5,540 bases of DNA from NCBI GenBank assembly GCA_937922175.1, contig CAKZUU010000363.1:1-5540 (forward strand), given 5' to 3'. This document shows positions 1 to 5,540 of the stretch, in pieces. Numbering within the stretch: the stretch's first letter is position 1; each line of letters opens with the position of its first letter. The notes under the pieces were generated by a model. The model ran no database searches. It was not told the DNA's origin and saw nothing but the letters and a program-made list of their open reading frames with translations. The stretch is from an uncultured Gemmataceae bacterium (lineage in GTDB: Bacteria > Planctomycetota > Planctomycetia > Gemmatales > Gemmataceae). A program made the position numbers and the translations under genes.

Positions 1-629
1 CGTTCCCGCCATGACAAATGTTGGGCTCGGCGTCCTCTCTGCCAATCGACGAATGCCGGAAAGTCGCCGTTGAGAGACAACAAAATATGCTTGGCCACCA
101 GGTCGGGGTACGTGATGCCCAAGGAGTGGATCATCGCCACCACGTGGGCCAATTGACAGCAGAGGGAGCGCCTCCCCAGTTGCGTGGCAACCCCGCCGCT
201 CTCCAAGAGGTCGCGCAAGCTGACCCTCTGGACCAGACCACGAAGGAGCAAAAACGCTCGACCATTGGGTGTTTCACCTGTCGCCATCCACTCGGGGCAT
301 GGGACTCCCGCCGCTGCCAGCGATGAAAGCATCATCGCCTCGCGCCAGGACGACGAAACAAAGCCGAACCCCGCGATCGCGTTTTTCAGGCGATCGGAGC
401 GGTTCACCTGATGTTCTTTCTTGAGGAAGCAGGTCTCACCCAAGATTCGGACGCGCATGACATGACGCCGAGGGTGCCCACTGATAATCTCCCCGTTCAA
501 TTGGAGAAACGACTCTAGGGTCTGCAGTCCGAGGGAGCGTAGCCACGATGCATATCGAGCCGAAAGCATCAAGCGGCCCGCAGCAAGGCGATGATGTTCC
601 TCGACGACGCCCGAAATGTCACGCGGCAT
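1..629 (-). CDS. WaaP/InaA-like lipopolysaccharide core kinase, 3' end cut off by the window
   Basis: The first 209 residues are present and the frame is open through base 1. The protein looks like an atypical small kinase of the Kdo/WaaP/InaA superfamily, which phosphorylates heptose or Kdo in the LPS inner core from ATP on the cytoplasmic side. Visible kinase landmarks: FLKK (Lys70/71, candidate ATP lysine), SSWREAMML with Glu97 (helix C glutamate) followed by AAGVPCPEW, the hinge-like AFLLLRGL (125-132), a catalytic loop GITYPDLVAKHILL (171-184) with Asp176 as probable base, and FVDWQRG (193-199) with Asp195 as probable metal ligand. The start is ATG at 627-629: an in-frame TAA lies just upstream, and AGGGAG sits 7 bases before it. 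It overlaps the end of the waaF-like gene by 11 bases, implying coupled translation. The substrate is inferred from neighbours; another superfamily kinase role is possible. Confidence 0.78.
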   Translation of the reverse strand, partial: MPRDISGVVEEHHRLAAGRLMLSARYASWLRSLGLQTLESFLQLNGEIISGHPRRHVMRVRILGETCFLKKEHQVNRSDRLKNAIAGFGFVSSSWREAMMLSSLAAAGVPCPEWMATGETPNGRAFLLLRGLVQRVSLRDLLESGGVATQLGRRSLCCQLAHVVAMIHSLGITYPDLVAKHILLSLNGDFPAFVDWQRGRRAQHLSWRE

Positions 630-1656
630 GCACGATCTCCCTCTTTAAGATCGGCCGAGCAACGGCGTAAACATACTCAGGGCGCAAATCGATCATGCAG
701 CGGTGGTCGAGGGGACATTCCGGTCGTTGACACGGGCCACACGGCACAACCTGTTGCAAGGAAATCTCTTTTCGATGGAACGTCCGCGTCCACTCCATGT
801 AGGTCGGTCCGAACAACGTCACACACGGAATGTCGAACGCGGCAGCAAAATGTCGCGGCCCGCTGTCCGTCGTCACCAAGAGCATTGACCGGCGCACGCA
901 CGCCTTGCTTAAACCGATCGTCGGTGAGACTTCCGCGAGGGAATGAACTCTCGATCGGTTTGCCTCTCGGACGATCTCGCGGGCATGGTCGCATTCGCTC
1001 GGACCACAAAGAACAACAACGTGGTGGTCATCTCGATCGACGAAATTCCTTGCCAACCAAGCGAAATACGGAATGGGCCAATGCTTGGCACGGCCGAACG
1101 CGCCTCCCGGGTGAAGCAACACAACCGGTTCCCCACGGGCAATTCCGAATCGTTGCCAGGCGCTGTCCGCCGCCGCTTCGTCCTCCGGAGTCGTAAAAAG
1201 CTCGAGATGCCAGGAACGAACCGTCGCGCCAAGTCGCTCGACCAGACGGGCATAGGAAAAGATGATGGGGATCGGTCGAAATCGTCCGCCACGACCACGT
1301 TCGTGATAGAGACGTTGGCTGAGCAACCAGCCCCGATCGCCCCGGTCGTACCCAATCAACTGACGACAGCCGAGGAGTTTTCCCGTCAGGGCCGAGCGCA
1401 GGGAGTTGGGGAAAAGCAGACCGACATCGAATCGTTTCCGGTGGGTGCGGAGGTTGCGAAGAAGGCTCAGCCAGCCTGTGGGCAGGCGTTGAAACTGATC
1501 AAACCAGGGATTTCCGTTCAAGACTTCGGCAACATAGCACCGGCCGAAAGCGATCAATCGGGCGTCGGGCCAGGCGACACGGATCGCGCGAATCGCCGGT
1601 GTGGCCATGACCACATCGCCGATCCAATTCGGTAGAAAGACGGCAAGACTCCTCAT
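619..1656 (-). CDS. waaF: ADP-heptose:LPS heptosyltransferase II-like, GT9 family
   Basis: This complete 345-residue protein, normal for the family, would transfer L-glycero-D-manno-heptose from ADP-heptose to the LPS inner core at the cytoplasmic face of the inner membrane. The N-terminal Rossmann domain opens with FLPNWIGDVVMATPAIRAIR (7-26), where Asp14 is in the usual position of the GT9 catalytic acid. The C-terminal donor-binding domain has LLHPGGAFGRAKHWP (180-194), VVVLCGPSE (213-221), and the family signature VTTDSGPRHFAAAF (261-274) followed by LFGPT (281-285). Near the end is a cysteine cluster (Cys306, 309, 314, 320; CGPC, then CPLDHRC). The start ATG overlaps the hldE stop as ATGA, with only weak Shine-Dalgarno sequence, so coupling is likely. 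GT9 is certain. WaaF rather than WaaC or WaaQ is inferred from the N-terminus and the CPLDHRCM tail. Confidence 0.92.
   Translation of the reverse strand: MRSLAVFLPNWIGDVVMATPAIRAIRVAWPDARLIAFGRCYVAEVLNGNPWFDQFQRLPTGWLSLLRNLRTHRKRFDVGLLFPNSLRSALTGKLLGCRQLIGYDRGDRGWLLSQRLYHERGRGGRFRPIPIIFSYARLVERLGATVRSWHLELFTTPEDEAAADSAWQRFGIARGEPVVLLHPGGAFGRAKHWPIPYFAWLARNFVDRDDHHVVVLCGPSECDHAREIVREANRSRVHSLAEVSPTIGLSKACVRRSMLLVTTDSGPRHFAAAFDIPCVTLFGPTYMEWTRTFHRKEISLQQVVPCGPCQRPECPLDHRCMIDLRPEYVYAVARPILKREIVHAA
637..642 (-). promoter_or_regulatory. Ribosome binding site of the LPS kinase gene
   Basis: AGGGAG on the minus strand lies 7 bases before the ATG at 627-629, inside the last codons of the waaF-like gene. 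It is the clearest Shine-Dalgarno-like site in the window. Together with the in-frame TAA upstream, it fixes the start of the kinase gene. Confidence 0.7.
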
Positions 1657-3122
1657 GCGGCTTGGATCCGTCGGATCAATTCGGTCGTGGAGACTCCCGC
1701 ACGATAGGCGGCGATATGAACACGACCGCCGTAGCTTTCGACGAAATCGGCTCCCACAATTTCTTCGCGTCGGTAGTCACCGGCTTTTACCAGTACGTCC
1801 GGTCGGAGGGCTTCGATCAAGTGCAATGGTGTCGGCTCGTCGAAGACGACGATTGCATCCACAACTTGCAAGCCGGCCAGGACAGCGGCACGAGTATGAA
1901 TGTTGTTGATGGGCCGACCCGGACCCTTCAGTTCTCGAACACTCCGATCACTGTTCAGGCCGACGATCAACCAGTCTCCCTGTGCCTTGGCCTCCCGCAA
2001 GCATTGAACGTGTCCCGCGTGCAGCACGTCGAAGCAACCATTGGTGAAAACGATTCGCTGGCCGGAGCGGCGACGGTGCTCGATGTCGAACACGAGTTCG
2101 CCCAGATCGAACACCTTGTCGTCCGGAGGTAAGTGCAACAAATCGGCGATGAGTTCGGCCCGACGCAGGGTAGCGACACCCACCCGCTCGACTTCGAGCC
2201 CCCCCGCGACATTGGCCAGACGCACGGCCGTCGGGAAATCGGCGCCACCGGCCATCGCTAAGCCGAGAACCGCCAGGACCATATCTCCCGCGCCGGTGAT
2301 GTCATAGACTTGCCGCGGCCGTGTCGGGAAATGTTGCGGTTCGTGATTCCGGAGCGACAGCGCCATTCCGTCCTTGTCCAGCGTCACGATTGCCGCCTCG
2401 AGGTCCAGACTCTTCTGCAATTGAGCGGCGACGTGCAAGGCCTGCGAAATGTCCTCGACGGGACATCCCGCGGCAAACGATGCCTCTAATCGGTTCGGCG
2501 TGATCGCCGTGCAACCGATGTATTTGCGGTAGTCTCCCTGGCGTTCGGGATCGACCAGAACGGGAATTCCTCGGCGTCGACCCGTATCGATCAACGGTGC
2601 CAACAAGGACGGTACACACACCCCTTTGCCGTAGTCACTGACCAACACCGCGTCCCACCTCGGCCATCGGGACAAGATTAACCGAGCCAGGTCATCACCG
2701 ACCGATTGCGAGATCGGCTCCCGGGATTCGTAGTCCACGCGGAGCATTTGTTGCGGGTGCCGCTGCTGTGCCAATCCCAGATAGCGTTCCTTGACCGTCG
2801 TGGGACGTCGGCGGTCCGTCCAGAGCAGATCTTGGTTGATCCCTTGATCGTCAACCAAATCGCGGAGGCGTTGTGCGTCGGCATCGTCGCCCACGACGCC
2901 GGCTAAAGTCACATGGGCACCCAAAGCCCGAAGCATCGACGCCACGCTGGCCGCACCGCCCAAACGTTCTTCGCGGCGAGTGGCTCGCAAAGTCACCACC
3001 GGGGCCTCTTGACTGACTCGCTCCGCATGGCCCCAAACGTAACGGTCCAGCATCACGTCACCAAGGACCAGAATGCTCGGCTCTCCCAACCGATTGATCA
3101 AGTCGATTAAGTCGGACGCCAT
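1653..3122 (-). CDS. hldE: Bifunctional heptose-7-phosphate kinase / heptose-1-phosphate adenylyltransferase
   Basis: This enzyme makes activated ADP-heptose precursors for the LPS core: it phosphorylates D-glycero-D-manno-heptose 7-phosphate at C1 and, after GmhB, transfers AMP from ATP to heptose 1-phosphate. In numbering from the preferred ATG (489 residues), the PfkB-type kinase domain covers about 10-330: VLGDVMLDRY (19-28), GGAASVA (55-61), and TGAGD (276-280) with catalytic Asp280. The nucleotidyltransferase domain covers about 355-489: FTNGCFDVLHAGHV (359-372) with the HxGH signature His368 and His371, GLNSDRSVR (388-396), VKAGDY (445-450) and a terminal GVSTTELIRRI. Both halves look intact. 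The ATG at 3120-3122 is preferred because GAGGGG lies 7 bases before it. A GTG at 3137, overlapping the previous stop as GTGA, would add five residues but has no ribosome site. Its own stop overlaps the waaF start. Confidence 0.97.
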   Translation of the reverse strand: MASDLIDLINRLGEPSILVLGDVMLDRYVWGHAERVSQEAPVVTLRATRREERLGGAASVASMLRALGAHVTLAGVVGDDADAQRLRDLVDDQGINQDLLWTDRRRPTTVKERYLGLAQQRHPQQMLRVDYESREPISQSVGDDLARLILSRWPRWDAVLVSDYGKGVCVPSLLAPLIDTGRRRGIPVLVDPERQGDYRKYIGCTAITPNRLEASFAAGCPVEDISQALHVAAQLQKSLDLEAAIVTLDKDGMALSLRNHEPQHFPTRPRQVYDITGAGDMVLAVLGLAMAGGADFPTAVRLANVAGGLEVERVGVATLRRAELIADLLHLPPDDKVFDLGELVFDIEHRRRSGQRIVFTNGCFDVLHAGHVQCLREAKAQGDWLIVGLNSDRSVRELKGPGRPINNIHTRAAVLAGLQVVDAIVVFDEPTPLHLIEALRPDVLVKAGDYRREEIVGADFVESYGGRVHIAAYRAGVSTTELIRRIQAA

Positions 3123-3129
3123 CGACTCA

Positions 3130-3135
3130 CCCCTC
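3130..3135 (-). promoter_or_regulatory. Ribosome binding site deciding the hldE start
   Basis: GAGGGG on the minus strand lies 7 bases before the ATG at 3120-3122 and overlaps the stop codon of the upstream gene. The competing GTG at 3135-3137 is preceded by CT-rich sequence without a purine-rich site, so the ATG is the better start. Confidence 0.55.
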
Positions 3136-4093
3136 ACGCGGCCAGACGAGGGAATTGGGGGGCTTCCCGGACCTCGGCGGCAACCAGGATCGCATGCATC
3201 AACGGGAGGAGGATCTCATGATGACCGATCACTTCGATTCCCTCGGCAGCGGGTCGAAAGAGAACGTTCATCAGCGTGCGATATCGCGACTCTTTGTCGA
3301 AATTGACAGTGATCAGCCCCTCCAGCGTGTAGCCAAAGTTCCGAACGACTGACACTGCCTTGAGAAAGACTTCCGGCAAAATGACCGCACTGCCGATGTT
3401 CAACCACATCCCCTGAGCGAGTTGCGACACGACCGTGCACAACCGCCGAAAATCGAGGTGCGTTGCCTCGCCCAAGGCAGCTCCGGACACATGCGGATGC
3501 ATGTGCACGATGTCTGTCCCGATCGCCACGTGAACTGTCGCGGGGATTCCAAACAGATGAGCAGCGTACAACACGCTCACCTCACGATGAGGCAGCCCCG
3601 ACTCGGCGATGTACGCGCCCAAGGCAGCGCCCAAGCCACGCCCCTGCTGGGCTCCACGATGCGACGCCACTGCGAAGGCGTCCGCCGTCTCCCGAGCCAT
3701 TCCGAAATGGCCATCGCTCAATTGGGCCGCGACATCTTCACTGGTTTTCCCGGCGCAGGCGAGTTCGAAGTCGTGAATCGCCGCCGAGCCATTCATCGCC
3801 ACGGCCGAGACCCATCCCCTCTTCATCCAATCGATCAAATAGGGGCCGCAGCCGGTCTTGATGACGTGCCCCCCAATGGCCGCCACCACGCATCGCGCCT
3901 CCGCACGGGCTCGGACCCAATGATCGCGAATTCGCCGAAGCGATTGGGCAGCTAATTGGCGCGGCAACGAATCGACCCAATCCGAGATGGACGAAATGCC
4001 CCCCAATGGCCGCCCCAAATCCTCAATAAACACTTTGCTCGGTCGAGATGACAGTTCGTACGTCCGCAAACCATCGAGTGAAAATGGCTTCAT
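3134..4093 (-). CDS. Deoxyhypusine synthase-like protein of unknown function
   Basis: A 319-residue protein whose layout resembles the NAD-binding Rossmann-like fold of deoxyhypusine synthase (DHS). From the preferred start, the recognisable blocks are GGHVIKTG (74-81) plus AVAMNGSAAIHDFE (97-110), matching in position the DHS region of SSG and TTAGG..ED; SVLYAAHLFGIPATVHVAIGTDIVHMHP (173-200), matching the place of the DHS IPV..PALTDGS segment; LNIGSAVILPEVFLK (231-245); and LITVNFD (260-266). The DHS segment carrying the catalytic lysine (SWGK) has no visible counterpart: the region reads DKESRYRTLMNVLFRP. Deoxyhypusine synthesis is therefore unlikely. No signal peptide or membrane helix is evident, so it is probably cytoplasmic. 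The ATG at 4091-4093 has GAGG 5 bases upstream; an earlier ATG at 4135 overlaps lpxK by 8 bases and adds 14 residues. Its place between lpxK and hldE suggests an envelope-related role, but that is inference. Confidence 0.8.
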   Translation of the reverse strand: MKPFSLDGLRTYELSSRPSKVFIEDLGRPLGGISSISDWVDSLPRQLAAQSLRRIRDHWVRARAEARCVVAAIGGHVIKTGCGPYLIDWMKRGWVSAVAMNGSAAIHDFELACAGKTSEDVAAQLSDGHFGMARETADAFAVASHRGAQQGRGLGAALGAYIAESGLPHREVSVLYAAHLFGIPATVHVAIGTDIVHMHPHVSGAALGEATHLDFRRLCTVVSQLAQGMWLNIGSAVILPEVFLKAVSVVRNFGYTLEGLITVNFDKESRYRTLMNVLFRPAAEGIEVIGHHEILLPLMHAILVAAEVREAPQFPRLAA

Positions 4094-4098
4094 GCCGA

Positions 4099-4102
4099 CC
4101 TC
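4099..4102 (-). promoter_or_regulatory. Short ribosome binding site before the DHS-like gene
   Basis: GAGG on the minus strand lies 5 bases before the ATG at 4091-4093. The alternative ATG at 4133-4135 has only a weak AAGG about 6 bases before it, inside lpxK. The choice of start remains uncertain by 14 residues. Confidence 0.4.
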
Positions 4103-4127
4103 GGAAAAGCGGCCCGGTTCCCCCGGG

Positions 4128-5207
4128 CTAGGCATCCACTGCCTTGCGAATTCGTTCGCGCAGGGTCACTTCTCCCTCGGTGACTCGGAAGGCAACACGC
4201 AAGGCCCACAGCGGTCGGCCTCCGATTTCCGGGATCCGTAGTTTCACCAAGTCTTTCTGCGTCGTCAAGACGATTCCTTCCGGGGGCAGGCTCCTCGCCC
4301 ACTCGGACAACTCTTCAACATCTCGCCGAGTGTACGCGTGGTGATCAGGGAAGGTGCGCCAATGTTTCACGTCCACGCCCAGCCGCAGCAACGACGCGCG
4401 AAAGGCCTCAGGATTGCCAATCCCGCAAAATGCGGCCGTGGGACGAGCTGCCCACCGATGAAGGGACACGATTTCCCCTTTGTGATTCTGCCATCCCACC
4501 GCTTCATGCACCGCCTCACAGATCAGGCAACCCGGCACGCGCCGCTCGATCCATCGACGTATTTCCGCGACCACCTGAGACGAAATCTGATCGGATCGCG
4601 TGAGAATGACGACGTCCGCATCCTTCAATGCCCCCCGGGGTTCGCGCAACAACCCACGGGGGAGCGGCCAGCCACCGCCCCAAGGGTCGCTCGCATCCAA
4701 CAAAACAATGTCCAGACTCCGCGACAGTCTCAAGTGTTGAAACCCGTCGTCCAAAAGGGCAACCTCGCTCTCGAGTTCATCGACAGCGATTTGCAGCAGT
4801 TCGCGGCGATTGATCCCCTGAAGGTGCGGAACATCGGGAAGGTTTTCCTCCAGGACCAGAGCTTCATCGTTCCTCCCCTCGCAGCTGCCATAACCACGAC
4901 TGAGGATGACGACGCGGAATCCCTGGCAGCAAAGATCGCGGGCCATCATCTCGACACACGGAGTTTTGCCCGTGCCCCCAACCGTCAAATTCCCGACGCT
5001 GATGACGGGAATCGGAGTTGGGTGCGATCTCCACCAGCCTCGCCGATAAAGCCAGCGGCGGAAAGACATGACAAACCCGTAGATCATGGCGAGTGGCAGA
5101 AGAGACAAACGGACGACTGGGGCGACGACTCCGCCCGCTTCTCCAGAGACGATCGCCTGCCATCGTCGAACGATGCGATCGCGCCGTGAGCCGCCCCTCT
5201 CTGACAT
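4128..5207 (-). CDS. lpxK: Tetraacyldisaccharide 4'-kinase (lipid A 4'-kinase)
   Basis: LpxK phosphorylates the 4' position of the tetraacyldisaccharide 1-phosphate lipid A precursor from ATP, giving lipid IVA, at the cytoplasmic face of the inner membrane. At 359 residues it is slightly longer than many family members, because of an arginine-rich N-terminus (MSERGGSRRDRIVRR). A hydrophobic segment at about 28-50 (VVAPVVRLSLLPLAMIYGFV) matches the usual N-terminal membrane anchor. It is followed by VISVGNLTVGGTGKTP (68-83, Walker A with Lys81), SRGYG (103-107), LLDDGFQHLRL (151-161, Walker B-like, Asp153/154), PLPRGLLREP (181-190), FPDHHAYT (286-293) and TTQKDLVKL (315-323). All key motifs look intact. 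The ATG lies 33 bases after the lysC stop and has no obvious Shine-Dalgarno sequence; no longer in-frame start exists, since an in-frame TGA lies at the far edge of that gap. Confidence 0.97.
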   Translation of the reverse strand: MSERGGSRRDRIVRRWQAIVSGEAGGVVAPVVRLSLLPLAMIYGFVMSFRRWLYRRGWWRSHPTPIPVISVGNLTVGGTGKTPCVEMMARDLCCQGFRVVILSRGYGSCEGRNDEALVLEENLPDVPHLQGINRRELLQIAVDELESEVALLDDGFQHLRLSRSLDIVLLDASDPWGGGWPLPRGLLREPRGALKDADVVILTRSDQISSQVVAEIRRWIERRVPGCLICEAVHEAVGWQNHKGEIVSLHRWAARPTAAFCGIGNPEAFRASLLRLGVDVKHWRTFPDHHAYTRRDVEELSEWARSLPPEGIVLTTQKDLVKLRIPEIGGRPLWALRVAFRVTEGEVTLRERIRKAVDA

Positions 5208-5240
5208 CGATATAAGGTTTCTGGGGGATGGTACGATTCA
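5208..5240 (-). other. Short lysC-lpxK intergenic gap without terminator
   Basis: These 33 bases separate the lysC stop from the lpxK ATG. No stem-loop followed by a T run is visible, and no convincing -35/-10 pair fits. Read-through transcription from lysC into lpxK is therefore possible. A promoter inside the lysC coding sequence cannot be excluded by eye. Confidence 0.4.
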
Positions 5241-5540
5241 CTAGTGGAGCGACGATGGACTGTTTCCGTTGGTCGTCAACTCAAAGGTCCGTCGCAGACA
5301 TTCCAACGCCTCCTGGCCGCGTGTCTGCTCAACCACAACGCTGAAGCAGACTTCACTAGTATTGATCATTCGAATATTGATTTGACGTTCCGCCAGGGCG
5401 CCGAACATCTTCCGAGCCACTCCCGTATGTGTCCGCATTCCAACTCCGAAGACAAAAAGGACCGCGATATCCGAGTCCGCAACGACCCGAGCAGCCGGGT
5501 CGATCTCGCGAATGACTCGTTCGGTGCAATCGCGGGCAGT
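5241..5540 (-). CDS. lysC: Aspartate kinase, C-terminal ACT-domain fragment (5' end outside window)
   Basis: The last 99 residues of an aspartokinase, which phosphorylates L-aspartate as the first step towards lysine, threonine, methionine and diaminopimelate. The frame is open through base 5540 and begins TARDCTERVIREI. The family-diagnostic C-terminal ACT block is clear: GVGMRTHTGVARKMFGALAE (32-51), INIRMINTSEVCFSVVV (54-70), then EALECLRRTF. In this family the paired ACT domains bind lysine or threonine for feedback inhibition, and the MINTSE segment lies in that effector region. The usual GVGMRSHTG appears here as GVGMRTHTG, a mild change. The catalytic amino-acid kinase domain is not in the window. 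The protein ends in a short non-conserved tail (TTNGNSPSSLH). The link to the LPS genes is by position only. Confidence 0.95.
   Translation of the reverse strand, partial: TARDCTERVIREIDPAARVVADSDIAVLFVFGVGMRTHTGVARKMFGALAERQINIRMINTSEVCFSVVVEQTRGQEALECLRRTFELTTNGNSPSSLH

Noticed and set aside
18..411. Two plus-strand open frames at the left edge
   Set aside because: The minus strand over the same bases gives a continuous kinase-like protein with ordered motifs and a good ribosome site; the plus frames show nothing recognisable.
591..1196. 201-residue plus-strand open frame across the waaF/kinase junction
   Set aside because: It is rich in Arg, Ser and Pro with no fold-like pattern and is antisense to two coherent genes.
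943..1635. 230-residue plus-strand open frame opposite the waaF-like gene
   Set aside because: It is fully antisense to a GT9 gene with clear family motifs, and it shows no domain and no ribosome site. Treated as a shadow.
1664..1677. Short GGATC direct repeat near the end of hldE
   Set aside because: Too short, and explained by the codons for the terminal ELIRRIQAA residues.
4338..5189. 283-residue plus-strand open frame opposite lpxK
   Set aside because: It lies fully antisense to a well-supported lpxK, has no recognisable motif, and has the composition expected of the complement of a GC-rich gene. Treated as a shadow.
5355..5360. ACTAGT palindrome, with a related CACTAGTG at the lysC stop
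   Set aside because: A six-base palindrome within coding sequence is expected by chance, and there is no repeat array or operator-like spacing.

Overview
The window is a gene-dense block read entirely from the minus strand. It looks like part of a lipopolysaccharide (LPS) biosynthesis operon of a Gram-negative-type bacterium. From upstream (right) to downstream (left) it holds: the 3' end of an aspartate kinase gene (lysC); lpxK (lipid A 4'-kinase); a deoxyhypusine-synthase-like gene of unknown function; hldE (bifunctional ADP-heptose precursor enzyme); a waaF-like heptosyltransferase; and the 5' part of a WaaP/InaA-type LPS core kinase that runs off the left edge. No tRNA, rRNA, CRISPR array, insertion sequence or convincing terminator is visible, and no stretch over about 35 bases lies outside a gene.

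The host is not named by the sequence. The DNA is moderately GC-rich. A fused HldE, an InaA-type LPS kinase and a bacterial deoxyhypusine-synthase-fold protein together would fit a planctomycete or a related lineage with a diderm envelope. That is an inference from gene content and family impressions, not a database result.

The five genes after lysC are very tightly packed. The gap from lysC to lpxK is 33 bases. The longest deoxyhypusine-synthase-like frame overlaps lpxK by 8 bases, though its better start leaves a 34-base gap. hldE follows after 11 bases from its preferred ATG, or overlaps by 4 as GTGA. hldE and waaF overlap by 4 (ATGA), and waaF and the kinase gene overlap by 11. This implies one transcript and probable translational coupling.

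The recognised enzymes act on one product. LpxK completes the phosphorylated lipid A anchor. HldE makes the activated heptose precursor. The WaaF-like enzyme adds heptose to the inner core, and the kinase would phosphorylate a core sugar. The deoxyhypusine-synthase-like protein sits in the middle with no known place in this pathway. It appears to lack the canonical catalytic lysine segment, so it is the most interesting unknown here.
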